DNA from: an uncultured Lachnospiraceae bacterium
GTDB lineage: Bacteria > Bacillota > Clostridia > Lachnospirales > Lachnospiraceae
Direction of reading: 5' to 3'
DNA length: 64,000 bases
NCBI GenBank assembly: GCA_910577165.1
Contig: CAJTLX010000010.1
Coordinates: 1 to 64,000 of the forward strand
Part shown: piece after piece, positions 7,896-16,919 of the stretch
Numbering within the stretch: the first letter of the stretch is position 1
Layout of the letters: each line of letters starts with the position of its first letter
The notes under the pieces: generated by a model
Seen by the model: the letters and a program-made list of their open reading frames with translations, nothing else
What the model was told of the DNA's origin: nothing
Database searches by the model: none
Position numbers and translations under genes: made by a program

Positions 7896-9392
7896 ATGAA
7901 GAAAAGAGGGGGATGGAACCGGGCAGCAGTCATTGGAATGATGGTTTTGCTTACTGGCAGTGCAGCCTGCACAAAGGAAAGTTTTTTTGGGACAGAGGAT
8001 AATACAGAATATAGAGAGAATGATGCTGAAAATACGCCGGGCGAAGATGCGGATAATGCCGGGGAGGAGAATACCCCAACTAAGGGAGCGGACGCGCCGG
8101 AGGAAAATACGCCGATCGAAGATGCGGATAGTGCCAGGGAAGAGAATACCCCCACTAAAGGAGCGGACGCGCCGGGGGAGGAAGCTGACACAGAAAAAGA
8201 AAGTTCAAATTTTGTATCGCGTGCGATGCGGACGGGAGGTTCAGTTAATGTGCGCACAGCACCTGCTTTAACTGGCGAAGTTTTGACCCTGTTACCGCGC
8301 GGGACAAAAGTTGTCGTGACGGGGCGCACGGGCAAATGGTATCAGGTGGAATATGAGGGAAGGACTGCCTATATGTTTGCCGACTATTTAATAGAAGAAA
8401 CAGAACCGGGGAAAGATAAGGAGGAAACCAAAGAAGCTTCAGTAACAGAGTTTGATGAGAAAAAAATGCTTACGGTTGCATTGGTCAATGTACGCACAAA
8501 ACCTTCCTTAGAAGGAAAAGTGATTGCCCTGCTGCCGTGCGGGACGGGAGTGGTTGCGAACGGACGTGCAGGGGAATGGTACCGGGTGGAGTACGAGGGA
8601 AAAACGGGCTATATGTTTGCGCAGTATATAATGGAAGAAACAGCAGCAAAGGAATTTTTGGCGGAAAAAGAGAAAGGGGAGGAAAAGGAGGAGGAAGAGG
8701 AGCCTTTAGTAAATTCTCCAGAGGCAAAGGAAGGGTGTGGGATTGTGCATGAAGGTTTGCCGGATATGCCATGGATTGTGATTGACGCAGGGCATCAGAG
8801 TAAGGGCAATTACGAGAAGGAACCGGTAGGACCAGGTGCCTCAGAAAAGAAAGCAAAGGTTTCTTCAGGGACGGCGGGAAAATGGTCCGGATTGTCAGAA
8901 TATGAGTTAAACCTTTCTGTTTCGCTCCAATTGCGGGACGCACTGCTGGCGGAGGGCTACAATATTATTATGGTGCGCGAAACGAATTCGGTGGATATCA
9001 GCAATGCGGAGCGAGCAGCAATTGCAAATGAGGCGGGCGCGGATATTTTTATCCGCATTCACGCAAACGGATCGGAAAATGCGTCGGCAAACGGGATTAT
9101 GACCATCTGCCCGACAAAAAATAATCCGTACTGCGCCGAGATTTACAGGGAGAGCAAGAATCTTTCGGATTGCATTCTCTCGGCAATGCTCTTGCAGACG
9201 GGGGCAAAAAGCAAGGGAGTATGGGAGACGGATACGATGAGTGGCATCAATTGGTGTGAGGTTCCCGTTACGATCGTGGAGATGGGCTATATGTCAAATG
9301 AGGAGGAAGACCGCGCGATGGCAAAGGCGAGTTATCAGAAAAAACTGGTCGAAGGAATGGTCGAAGGAATTATGGAATATTTTGGAAAATAA
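7896..9392 (+). CDS. N-acetylmuramoyl-L-alanine amidase lipoprotein with two SH3b domains
   Basis: Hydrolyses the bond between muramic acid and the peptide stem in peptidoglycan, outside the membrane. The 498-residue protein starts with a lipoprotein-like signal (VLLTGSAAC, Cys25). An acidic Thr/Pro linker with a duplicated 25-residue unit follows (about residues 45-95), then two SH3b domains, each with NVRT at its start and YMFA(D/Q)Y at its end. An Amidase_3 catalytic domain occupies the C-terminal 200 residues. Its zinc and catalytic residues are visible: IDAGHQ, the Glu of SEYELNLS, RIHANGS and VTIVEMGYMSN. The ATG at 7896 has AGGGAG upstream; an upstream in-frame ATG would bury the signal peptide. 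It probably acts in cell separation or wall turnover. Confidence 0.92.
   Translation: MKKRGGWNRAAVIGMMVLLTGSAACTKESFFGTEDNTEYRENDAENTPGEDADNAGEENTPTKGADAPEENTPIEDADSAREENTPTKGADAPGEEADTEKESSNFVSRAMRTGGSVNVRTAPALTGEVLTLLPRGTKVVVTGRTGKWYQVEYEGRTAYMFADYLIEETEPGKDKEETKEASVTEFDEKKMLTVALVNVRTKPSLEGKVIALLPCGTGVVANGRAGEWYRVEYEGKTGYMFAQYIMEETAAKEFLAEKEKGEEKEEEEEPLVNSPEAKEGCGIVHEGLPDMPWIVIDAGHQSKGNYEKEPVGPGASEKKAKVSSGTAGKWSGLSEYELNLSVSLQLRDALLAEGYNIIMVRETNSVDISNAERAAIANEAGADIFIRIHANGSENASANGIMTICPTKNNPYCAEIYRESKNLSDCILSAMLLQTGAKSKGVWETDTMSGINWCEVPVTIVEMGYMSNEEEDRAMAKASYQKKLVEGMVEGIMEYFGK
8031..8180 (+). repeat. 75-bp in-frame tandem duplication in the amidase linker
   Basis: Two imperfect 75-bp units (8031-8105 and 8106-8180) encode NTPxEDADxA(G/R)EENTPTKGADAP-like segments of 25 residues. 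The unit lengthens the acidic linker between the lipid anchor and the SH3b domains. Confidence 0.85.
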
Positions 9393-9474
9393 TGGATTTT
9401 CAAAAGAATCTAAAGAAATATGATGTTCAAGCCGATAAAGATATGAGAGATTGTTGCTCTTAAAACTTTTATGG

Positions 9475-9508
9475 AATCCTAACAACACCATTATATTTTA
9501 GGATTTTT
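9475..9508 (+). terminator. Rho-independent terminator after the amidase gene
   Basis: AATCCTAA (9475-9482) pairs with TTAGGATT (9498-9505) and is followed by further T residues. The rest of the 263-bp gap before the next gene shows no convincing promoter. Confidence 0.65.
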
Positions 9509-9655
9509 GCAAAAAATTTTATGAAAAACGCGGGGGAATTCCCTGAAAAAATTGGGGAGCAATCCACACAAGGAAGAAGAAATGGTGCCAAAACTTGCCG
9601 CCGAAAGCAAAATCTAGCGTAACTTAATGGGACAGCAGGAAAAGAGGGATTAATA

Positions 9656-10828
9656 ATGAAGAAATATCGTGGACTGTGTACAAAAATCGCGCTGGCTGCT
9701 GCGACTTGTATGCTCTTTACAGGCTGTGGGGATAAGGAGGCAAATAAATCTCCGACTCCGACAGGCGCGTTGAAAGATGCAGACAATGAGGAGCAGAAAA
9801 CATCCACAACTCAGACACCGAAGGAAGAGGAAAAAGAACCAGAGAATACAGGAGAGGACGGGAACGGGCAGAATATGCCAGATGGTCAGCCATTGGTACC
9901 GGGGACTACAGGGGGAGAGGATATGACAGAAAATATCGAAGATTCGGGAGTTATCTGGGTGAAGGCTGAAGATGAGGAGCGCGCAAAAACGGAGGTCATA
10001 AAAGATGATCACAGTGGACATCTGATGTATCAGGGACTCTATTATGATATTTTGGATGAGGAGTGCGCGCGAATCGCGGATTATTATGATTTGGAGATGA
10101 CCGAGCTCGTTATTCCGGATACGATCACCTGGGAGGGAAAAATATACCGTGTGACGCAGATTGGAGAAGATGTATTTTCCTATCATTATGATCTGGAGAA
10201 ACTCGTTCTGGGAAATAATGTGAGGGTGATTGAGGCGAATGCATTCTGTGGCTGCTCCTCGCTCTCAGAGATTGTGTTTGGAACGGGTCTTGAGGAGATT
10301 GGCGGCCATGCATTTGAGGGCTGCGATATCCTCTCTGAGATCGCACTTCCACAGGGGTTGAAAAGTATTGGCGCAGAGGCCTTTTGCAGCTGCACGGCAC
10401 TAAAGAGCATTACTCTGCCGGAGGGTCTGCTTACGTTGGGGGACAATATGTTCTTTGACTGTGAATCGCTCGAAAAGATACATATTCCAGCTTCAGTAGA
10501 AGCTATTCCCTACGGCTTGTTTACCAACTGTGCTTCGCTCTCGGAAGTGGAATTGTCTGAAGGGCTGACAGTGATTGAGGAGGAAGCATTCTGGGCGTGC
10601 GAGGCACTCACCTCGCTTATTTTGCCGGACAGTCTTGCTTTTATCGGCGATCGCGCATTCTATAATTCGGCGTTGGAAAGCATTACCTTCCCAGAGAAAA
10701 GAGTTTCGATCGGGGAGGGCATCTTTGATTTTTGCGACGCACTGACCACAATCTATGTGTCCGGGAATACGACTTCGTACTACGAGGAGGCATTTGGAGA
10801 AGAATATGAGTACAGGGCGGTGCATTAG
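9656..10828 (+). CDS. BspA-type leucine-rich-repeat lipoprotein
   Basis: A 390-residue exported protein. The N terminus KIALAAATCMLFTGC is a lipoprotein signal with Cys24 as the likely lipidated residue, followed by a low-complexity Thr/Pro/Glu linker (to about residue 100). From about residue 140 it is built of LRR_5 (BspA/TpLRR) repeats of about 23 residues with the pattern xxIxxxAFxxCxxLxxIxLPxxL. This region closely resembles that of the next gene, so the two are paralogues, but this copy lacks Ig-like domains. BspA-type proteins usually mediate surface binding to host or matrix molecules. The start ATG has AAGAGGGA upstream. It is followed nine bases later by the next gene and is probably in one operon with it. 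Confidence 0.88.
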   Translation: MKKYRGLCTKIALAAATCMLFTGCGDKEANKSPTPTGALKDADNEEQKTSTTQTPKEEEKEPENTGEDGNGQNMPDGQPLVPGTTGGEDMTENIEDSGVIWVKAEDEERAKTEVIKDDHSGHLMYQGLYYDILDEECARIADYYDLEMTELVIPDTITWEGKIYRVTQIGEDVFSYHYDLEKLVLGNNVRVIEANAFCGCSSLSEIVFGTGLEEIGGHAFEGCDILSEIALPQGLKSIGAEAFCSCTALKSITLPEGLLTLGDNMFFDCESLEKIHIPASVEAIPYGLFTNCASLSEVELSEGLTVIEEEAFWACEALTSLILPDSLAFIGDRAFYNSALESITFPEKRVSIGEGIFDFCDALTTIYVSGNTTSYYEEAFGEEYEYRAVH

Positions 10829-10843
10829 GAAAGGGGGATGCTG

Positions 10844-12340
10844 ATGAAGAGATGGGCAAGGGGGGCGTTCGCGCTGTCTGTGGTGCTGTCGGTGACATCT
10901 CCATCCTTTGCGGCGGCAAATTCGCCGGTGGTTTTTGCGGCGGAGCAGGTACAGGAGAAAGCGGCGGAGCCGATGACGACGGTGACAAAGAAAACGCTCT
11001 ATATTGGCGGGAGCAGTTACCGGATTCGCTTTAGCGATCTGGCGGAGGATGCTTTGGTAAAATATTCCAGTTCCGACAAGGCGATCGCCGCGGTTACTTC
11101 CTCCGGGGTGATTAAACCAGTGGCAAAGGGAAAAGCAGTGATCATGGCAGAGATCACACAGAAGGGGAAGATCTACCAGCGTGAAATTGCGGTTACGGTG
11201 CGCGCCCCCTATGTAAAGATTACCAATCCGGTAACACTACTTTATGTGGGCGATACCTATCAGTTTCAGGGAAAAACCTACGGGTTAAAAAATGCGTCCA
11301 CCTATTTTACTGTCTCTGACCGGAAAGTGGCGAAAATTGACGAAAAGACCGGAGAACTTACCGCGCAAAAAGCAGGGAAAGTAAAGATTACATTCGAGGA
11401 TAAAACCAGCGGGAAATCAAGATCCCTTACCCTTGTGATCCGCGATGCGTCCGGGGTAAGCGATGAGGAGCGCGCGATGACGCTGCCAGTAAAGGAGGAA
11501 GAAACGGGATATCTGATGTACCGGGGCGTATATTATGAGATCGCAGAGAAGGAGAATCTGAGCGTGGTAGATTACTACGATTTGGATCTGAGCGAACTTA
11601 CCGTTCCGGATACCCTTACCTATGGAAAAAAGACTTACAAGGTAACTCAGATTGGCGAGGATGCATTTTCCTATTGCTACGACCTTACCAAGATAGTACT
11701 GGGAAATAATGTGGAAATTATTGGGGAAAACGCATTTAATGGCTGTTTGGAACTTGCACAGGTGGTCTTTGGAAAGGGATTAAAAGAGATTTTAGGACAC
11801 GCATTTGAGGACTGCGAATCGCTGGAGGAAATTTCAATACCTGAGGGTGTGACAATGCTTGGGGAAGAGCTGTTTTGTGGCTGCACTAAGTTAAAGTCCA
11901 TCACTCTGCCAAAAACACTTCTCGTGTTGGGGGACAATATGTTCTTTGACTGTAATTCCCTTTTGGAGGTGGAGATTCCGGAGCTGGTAGAAACCATTCC
12001 TTACGGACTGTTTACCAACTGCACTTCGCTTGCGCGGGTGAAACTTCCCTCCGGGGTATTGGCCGTTGAGGCGGAAGTTTTCTGGGAGTGCAGTTCCCTA
12101 AAGACACTTACCCTGCCAGACAGACTGGTTTTCCTGGGTGATCGCGCATTTTATAATTCCGCACTTGAGAATATTGTTTTCCCGGACAAACGCGTGTCTA
12201 TCGGAGAAAATATTTTTGATTTCTGCGAGGAACTTGAAGTGATCTATGTTTCGGAGAATACCGCGTCATATTACCAGGCAGCATTGGGCGAATGGTACGA
12301 TTATGAGGTAGTAAAACAGGAGGATTATGATGAAAAATAA
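10844..12340 (+). CDS. Secreted Ig-like (Big_2) plus leucine-rich-repeat protein
   Basis: A 498-residue exported protein with a Sec signal peptide (GAFALSVVLSVTSPSFAAA). Two bacterial Ig-like segments follow: one starts KKTLYIGGSSYRI and contains SSDKAIAAVTSSGVIKP; the second contains VYDxY-like VGDTYQFQGKTYGL and KVAKIDEKTGELTA. The C-terminal half (from about residue 235) is a run of LRR_5 repeats nearly parallel to those of the preceding lipoprotein. I chose ATG 10844 because AAAGGGGG overlaps the ATG at 10838. No sortase motif or membrane anchor is present, so the protein may be released or held non-covalently. Confidence 0.87.
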   Translation: MKRWARGAFALSVVLSVTSPSFAAANSPVVFAAEQVQEKAAEPMTTVTKKTLYIGGSSYRIRFSDLAEDALVKYSSSDKAIAAVTSSGVIKPVAKGKAVIMAEITQKGKIYQREIAVTVRAPYVKITNPVTLLYVGDTYQFQGKTYGLKNASTYFTVSDRKVAKIDEKTGELTAQKAGKVKITFEDKTSGKSRSLTLVIRDASGVSDEERAMTLPVKEEETGYLMYRGVYYEIAEKENLSVVDYYDLDLSELTVPDTLTYGKKTYKVTQIGEDAFSYCYDLTKIVLGNNVEIIGENAFNGCLELAQVVFGKGLKEILGHAFEDCESLEEISIPEGVTMLGEELFCGCTKLKSITLPKTLLVLGDNMFFDCNSLLEVEIPELVETIPYGLFTNCTSLARVKLPSGVLAVEAEVFWECSSLKTLTLPDRLVFLGDRAFYNSALENIVFPDKRVSIGENIFDFCEELEVIYVSENTASYYQAALGEWYDYEVVKQEDYDEK

Positions 12341-13784
12341 GATGAAAGTATTTTTTGCACTGTTTTTAGTGCTTGCCATGGCGATCCAGCCAATGACTGT
12401 AACCAGGGCGGCGACAACGCCAGCACCTAAGGTGACAAAGAAGACGCTCTATGTCGGAGGGGACAATTACAAGGTGGCATTTAACAATTTAGCATCGAGT
12501 GCCAAGGTAAAGTATTCGACCACGAACGCTAAAGTGGCAACTGTTTCCTCAACGGGTGTGATCAAGCCGGTGGCAAAGGGAAGTGCTACCATCAAGATCG
12601 CAATCACCCAGGCAAAAAAGACTTATAACAGCACGATTGCTGTGACGGTAAAAAATCCATATGTCAAGATTACCAATCCGGTAACAGAACTTTCTGTGGG
12701 CGATACCTATCAGTTTAAGGCGGCGACCTACGGCTTAAAGAAGGTTTCCACAACCTGGACGGTTTCCGACAAGACCGTGGCAAAGATTGATGCGAAGACC
12801 CGCACACTTACCGCATTAAAGAAGGGCACAGTGAAAGTAACCTTCAAGGATACCATCAGCAAGAAATCAAATACGATCACCATCACGATAAACGCGGCAA
12901 AACCAACTCCGACTCCGATGCCGGATCTTCCAGAACATGAATTGTTCGGCTACGATGTGGAGGATGGCAAAGCAATTATCACGGAGATCTACGATATTGA
13001 TGTAACCTCGGTAAATATTCCGGCAAAGATTGCAAATTATCCGGTTACAGCGATTGACGATGGTGTATTTGAGGCACTCTCCGAGTTAAAGACGGTCAAG
13101 ATGCCATCCACCATTACCTATATTGGTGACAGTGCGTTTGCTTCCTGTGAATCGCTGACCACCATCACTATTCCGTCCGGCGTGACACATATCGGCGACA
13201 GTGCGTTTGAATATTGCACTTCACTTACAAAATTAACGCTTCCGGAGAAACTTACCGAGATGGGAAGCAGTATGTTTGAGGGCTGTGAGAAACTTGCTTC
13301 TGTTGTGATTCCTGCGGGAGTTAAGGAACTTCCGGATTCCTCCTTTATCGATTGTGTCGCATTAAAGAGTGTTACGTTTAAGGAAGGGCTTACCCTGATT
13401 AGCGATGAGGCGTTCTATGGATGTACTTCATTGGAGTCCGTCACATTCCCGAAATCCTTAAAAGAGATTTATGGCTCTGCATTTGAGGGCTGTGAAAACC
13501 TTGCAACGGTTAAATTTGCGTCGGGACTTGAGTCGATCGAGGACAGTGCGTTTGAGGGTTGCATTAAGTTAAAGAGTATTACTCTGCCTGGCACTCTTAC
13601 CTATCTTGGCAGTGCGTTCTGTGGCTGTGAGAAATTGAGCAGCGTGACGATCCCGAAATCCGTGGAGGATATTGGCAGCGGCGCATTTGATGATTGCAGC
13701 GAGTCGTTAAAGATAAAAGTAAAGAAGAATTCTTACGCTTACGAGTATGTGGTGGATGAGGAGATCCCGTACAGCACATACTAA
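12330..13784 (+). CDS. Secreted Ig-like (Big_2) plus leucine-rich-repeat protein, third paralogue
   Basis: A 484-residue exported protein. The signal peptide (KVFFALFLVLAMAIQPMTVTRA) leads to two Ig-like segments that match those of the previous gene almost position by position (KKTLYVGGDNYKV, VGDTYQFKAATYGLKK). A short Thr/Pro hinge (PTPTPMPD, about residue 190) and about ten LRR_5 repeats with the motif GDSAFxxCxSLTxIxIP follow. The LRR part differs from the first two copies, showing that Ig and LRR modules evolve separately. The start overlaps the previous stop by about 11 bases; AGGAGG favours ATG 12330 over 12327. Coupling of translation with the upstream gene is likely. Confidence 0.87.
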   Translation: MKNKMKVFFALFLVLAMAIQPMTVTRAATTPAPKVTKKTLYVGGDNYKVAFNNLASSAKVKYSTTNAKVATVSSTGVIKPVAKGSATIKIAITQAKKTYNSTIAVTVKNPYVKITNPVTELSVGDTYQFKAATYGLKKVSTTWTVSDKTVAKIDAKTRTLTALKKGTVKVTFKDTISKKSNTITITINAAKPTPTPMPDLPEHELFGYDVEDGKAIITEIYDIDVTSVNIPAKIANYPVTAIDDGVFEALSELKTVKMPSTITYIGDSAFASCESLTTITIPSGVTHIGDSAFEYCTSLTKLTLPEKLTEMGSSMFEGCEKLASVVIPAGVKELPDSSFIDCVALKSVTFKEGLTLISDEAFYGCTSLESVTFPKSLKEIYGSAFEGCENLATVKFASGLESIEDSAFEGCIKLKSITLPGTLTYLGSAFCGCEKLSSVTIPKSVEDIGSGAFDDCSESLKIKVKKNSYAYEYVVDEEIPYSTY

Positions 13785-13792
13785 AATGGACG

Positions 13793-13829
13793 AAAAGCCG
13801 GGGGAGGAATTTCCTTCTCCGGCTTTTCT
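13793..13829 (+). terminator. Terminator-like hairpin after the LRR operon
   Basis: AAAAGCCGGGGGAGGA pairs with TCCTTCTCCGGCTTTT with two G-U pairs. There is no long T-run beyond the stem, so read-through into the glycosyltransferase gene 20 bases on is possible. Confidence 0.6.
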
Positions 13830-13848
13830 GCACATAAGGGGGAAGATA

Positions 13849-14883
13849 ATGATAAGTATTAGTGTCTGTATGATTGTAAAGAATGAGGAGAAGGTGTTGG
13901 CACGCTGTCTCAACAGTCTTTGTGGGATTGCAGATGAGATTGTGATTGTGGATACCGGATCGACTGATCGGACAAAGGAGATTGCAGCTGCTTATACGAA
14001 TAAAATTTATGATTTTTTGTGGGTGGATGATTTCTCAGCGGCGCGCAATTACTCTTTTTCCAAGGCGACAATGGAGTATATCTATGTTGCGGACGCGGAT
14101 GAAGTGATAGAGGAAGGGGAGAGGCAGAAATTTATCAAGTTAAAGGAGGAACTTGATCCGGGAGTGGAGATCGTGCAGATGATTTATACCAATCAGCTCT
14201 CCTATAATACAACTTACAATTTCGATGAAGAACTGCGCCCGAAACTTTATCGGAGACTGCGCGAATTTATCTGGGAAGAACCACTGCACGAGGCAGTGCG
14301 CCTTACCCCGGTGATTTTTGACTCTGAGATCCGTATCCGGCATATGCCTTTGGAGGTTCACGCAAACAGAGATTTTGCCGTTTTTGAGCGGGCTTACCAA
14401 AAAGGAATACTCTCAGAGCGCGTGGCAAAAATGTATGCCAGGGAACTTTTGATTGCGGGAGATTTGGAAAATTTTGCCAAAAGCATCCCGTTCTTTGAGG
14501 CACAGAGCGAAAATACGGCGGACGGGACACTTTTAAAACAAGCATTGTGTGTGTTAGTGCGCGCGGGGCGGCTACTGGGCGATACCAAATTTTTTTTCCG
14601 CTATGCAGTTAAAGCAATGGCGACGGGGGACGCGCCCTCGGAAATCTGTTTTGAGTTGGGCGAATACTATTTTACGGGGGAAGCTCCAAGCAAAAAAGAT
14701 ATTTATGAGGCGGCACTCTGGTATTATAATGCGATCTATGAGGCGGTGCCTGAACTAAATATCAAGATGGGGGGAAGCCTCCCCGCAGAACGGCTGGTAC
14801 AGTGCTATGAACGCTTGGGTGAGCGGGAGGCAGCAGAGCAGTACCGCGCGGTTTTGGAAGATTTTGTAAGCAAATCAAAGTAA
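13849..14883 (+). CDS. Family 2 glycosyltransferase with helical C-terminal part
   Basis: A 344-residue cytoplasmic GT-A enzyme. The N terminus ISVCMIVKNEEKVLARCL, the nucleotide-binding IVIVDTGSTDRTKEIA and the metal-binding DADE (in YVADADEVIEEG) are typical of GT2 enzymes of the TPR-glycosyltransferase group. The C-terminal 130 residues are helical and TPR-like (AALWYYNAIYEA, ERLGEREAAEQY). I chose ATG 13849 because GGGGGAAG precedes it and the conserved domain starts at once. It directly follows the three LRR surface-protein genes, so modification of those proteins is a possible role; this is inference from position only. Confidence 0.85.
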   Translation: MISISVCMIVKNEEKVLARCLNSLCGIADEIVIVDTGSTDRTKEIAAAYTNKIYDFLWVDDFSAARNYSFSKATMEYIYVADADEVIEEGERQKFIKLKEELDPGVEIVQMIYTNQLSYNTTYNFDEELRPKLYRRLREFIWEEPLHEAVRLTPVIFDSEIRIRHMPLEVHANRDFAVFERAYQKGILSERVAKMYARELLIAGDLENFAKSIPFFEAQSENTADGTLLKQALCVLVRAGRLLGDTKFFFRYAVKAMATGDAPSEICFELGEYYFTGEAPSKKDIYEAALWYYNAIYEAVPELNIKMGGSLPAERLVQCYERLGEREAAEQYRAVLEDFVSKSK

Positions 14884-14944
14884 AGTTTCCTTATTTTTTC
14901 TCTGTGCCAGGGTAGATAATCCGCCCGGATATATAGGGAAAGGT

Positions 14945-16564
14945 TTAGAGAGAGTACTTTAGTGCTGCCCCGATAAATCCCTGAAACAGTGGATGTGGGC
15001 GGTTCGGGCGCGATTTAAATTCTGGGTGTGCCTGGGTTGCAAGAAACCATGGGTGCCGGATAAGTTCAATCATTTCCACAATGCGTCTATCGGGGGAGAG
15101 TCCGGAGAGCAGCATTCCATTTTTTACCAAAATCTCGCGGTATTCGTTGTTGACCTCATAGCGGTGTCTGTGCCGTTCGGTAATGGTCTCGTTGCCATAG
15201 AGGGCATAGGCCTTGCTTGACTTATCGAGGATGCAGGGGTAGGAGCCAAGGCGCAGTGTTCCTCCGAGATCGGTCACATTATTTTGGTCGGGCATCAGAT
15301 GGATTAGAGGGTGTGTGGTATTCGGAGATAATTCCGCGCTGTGTGCATCGGCAAATCCAATGACATGGCGTGCGAATTCTACAATGGCAAGCTGCATTCC
15401 AAGGCAGAGTCCAAGGAAAGGAATATTATGTTCGCGTGCATATTGGATCGCGCAGATCTTTCCTTCTATCCCGCGCCCGCCAAACCCGCCGGGCACAAGG
15501 ATGCCACTCACATCGCAAAGCAAGGATTTCGCAGTTTTTTCTGTTACCTCCTCCGCGGAGATCCACTTGATGTTAAGTTCTGCGCGGTGTGCGATAGCTC
15601 CGTGCTTTAACGCTTCAACAACACTGATATAGGCATCATGTAATTGTGTGTACTTGCCGACTAGGGCAATGCACACTTTTTTTTCGGGATTTTTTAAATT
15701 GTCTACCATCGCCGCCCACCCTGCCAGATCCGGTGCGGGACAGGAAAGCCTAAGGCATTCGCACGCCGCCTCGGCAAGGTGTTCTTCCTCCATCATCAGC
15801 GGAATTTCATAGAGCGTTTCCGCATCCAGATTTTGCAGTACACGCGAGACGGAGACATTGCAAAAAAGAGCGATTTTCTCGCGGATACCGGGTTCCAGGG
15901 GTCGCTCAGTACGGCACATAATCAGATCGGGCGTAAGCCCCATTCCCTGTAAATCTTTTACACTTGCCTGGGTGGGTTTGGTCTTCATCTCACCAGAGGC
16001 TTTTAGATAGGGGATCAGTGTGACATGGATAAGCATCGTATTGCCGGGCCCGACATCATGGCGAAACTGGCGGATCGCCTCTAAAAATGGCTGGCTCTCA
16101 ATATCGCCCACGGTGCCGCCCACCTCAATAATTGCAATATGCGGTTTCTTTTCGTCCACAGGTTCTTTTGTGTCGGGGCGATAGAAGCAAGCCTTGATCT
16201 CGTTTGTAATATGGGGGATCACCTGTACGGTGCCGCCGCCAAAATCGCCGTGTCTTTCCCGCGAGATAACTGACCAGTAGATTTTTCCGGCAGTGACATT
16301 GGAGTGCCTGGTTAAATTTTCATCGATAAAACGCTCGTAATGTCCCAGATCGAGATCGGTTTCCGCGCCGTCCTCCGTCACAAAAACTTCACCGTGCTGA
16401 ATGGGGTTCATCGTACCGGGATCGATATTGATGTACGGGTCAAATTTCTGCATTGTCACATGATAACCCCTCGCCTTTAAAAGCCTGCCGAGTGAGGCGG
16501 CGGTAATTCCTTTTCCAAGTCCAGAAACTACACCGCCCGTTACAAATACATATTTTACACACAT
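14945..16564 (-). CDS. pyrG: CTP synthase
   Basis: Converts UTP to CTP using ATP and glutamine. The 539-residue protein has the N-terminal synthase domain with P-loop FVTGGVVSGLGKGI and the GGTVGDIES motif. The C-terminal class I glutamine amidotransferase domain has the nucleophile Cys in GLCLGMQ and the His/Glu pair in QAHPEF. I chose ATG 16564, which has AAGGGAG upstream and gives the family N terminus; the ATG 17 codons earlier adds a non-conserved extension. It is convergent with the glycosyltransferase gene. The leader contains two hairpins (see the intergenic entry), but I could not confirm the G-stuttering attenuator known for Firmicute pyrG genes. Confidence 0.97.
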   Translation of the reverse strand: MCVKYVFVTGGVVSGLGKGITAASLGRLLKARGYHVTMQKFDPYINIDPGTMNPIQHGEVFVTEDGAETDLDLGHYERFIDENLTRHSNVTAGKIYWSVISRERHGDFGGGTVQVIPHITNEIKACFYRPDTKEPVDEKKPHIAIIEVGGTVGDIESQPFLEAIRQFRHDVGPGNTMLIHVTLIPYLKASGEMKTKPTQASVKDLQGMGLTPDLIMCRTERPLEPGIREKIALFCNVSVSRVLQNLDAETLYEIPLMMEEEHLAEAACECLRLSCPAPDLAGWAAMVDNLKNPEKKVCIALVGKYTQLHDAYISVVEALKHGAIAHRAELNIKWISAEEVTEKTAKSLLCDVSGILVPGGFGGRGIEGKICAIQYAREHNIPFLGLCLGMQLAIVEFARHVIGFADAHSAELSPNTTHPLIHLMPDQNNVTDLGGTLRLGSYPCILDKSSKAYALYGNETITERHRHRYEVNNEYREILVKNGMLLSGLSPDRRIVEMIELIRHPWFLATQAHPEFKSRPNRPHPLFQGFIGAALKYSL

Positions 16565-16783
16565 AAAGTTTTCTCCCTTCCTAAAAATAAAAAAAGCATT
16601 TAAAACAGGTATCATCCCGCATCCTATGGGAATGATAATATTCTGTCTTAAACGCTAACGTCTTTGTTAGTGCCAAAAAACGGTTTCCAATAAAAACGAG
16701 ATCTATCATACCACAGCTTAGGAGAAAAATCCAGTATTATTTGCAGAAAAAATGAAATTTACGTGAATTCGCTGTCAATTTGC

Positions 16784-16812
16784 TTGATTTATAAAAGGGA
16801 AATGACTATAAT
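16784..16812 (+). promoter_or_regulatory. Sigma-A promoter of ftsH
   Basis: TTGATT (16784-16789), 17-nt spacer, perfect TATAAT (16807-16812). The transcript would carry a leader of about 100 nt holding the 18-bp repeats. Confidence 0.8.
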
Positions 16813-16824
16813 ATTCGTAAATAA

Positions 16825-16896
16825 AAAAATTTCTCAGGAGATAAAAATTTCTTTGGAAATAAAAATTTCCTTGGAGATAAGATTTTCTTTGGAAAT
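16825..16896 (+). repeat. Four 18-bp tandem repeats in the ftsH leader
   Basis: Four back-to-back 18-bp units (16825-16842, 16843-16860, 16861-16878, 16879-16896) follow the pattern AAAAATTTCTTTGGAAAT, with GGAGAT or GGAAAT at each 3' end. The real ribosome site (AAGGAGATCCT) lies 20 bases downstream and resembles the unit end. Confidence 0.85.
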
Positions 16897-16919
16897 TTTA
16901 CTAAATATAAGGAGATCCT

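Larger units (their letters stand above)
16565..16919. other. Divergent pyrG-ftsH intergenic region
   Basis: On the minus strand there is a candidate -10 TATGAT (16710-16705) with a weak -35. Two leader hairpins follow (16653-16672, CGCTAAC/GTTAGTG; 16611-16636, ATCATTCCC/GGGATGAT). An oligo-T tract (16596-16583) sits about 14 nt beyond the second, too far for a standard terminator. On the plus strand the ftsH promoter and its 18-bp repeats occupy 16784-16896. Confidence 0.5.

Noticed and set aside
16825..16896. Four 18-bp repeats as a CRISPR array
   Set aside because: The units are contiguous with no unique spacers, and no cas gene is present in the window.
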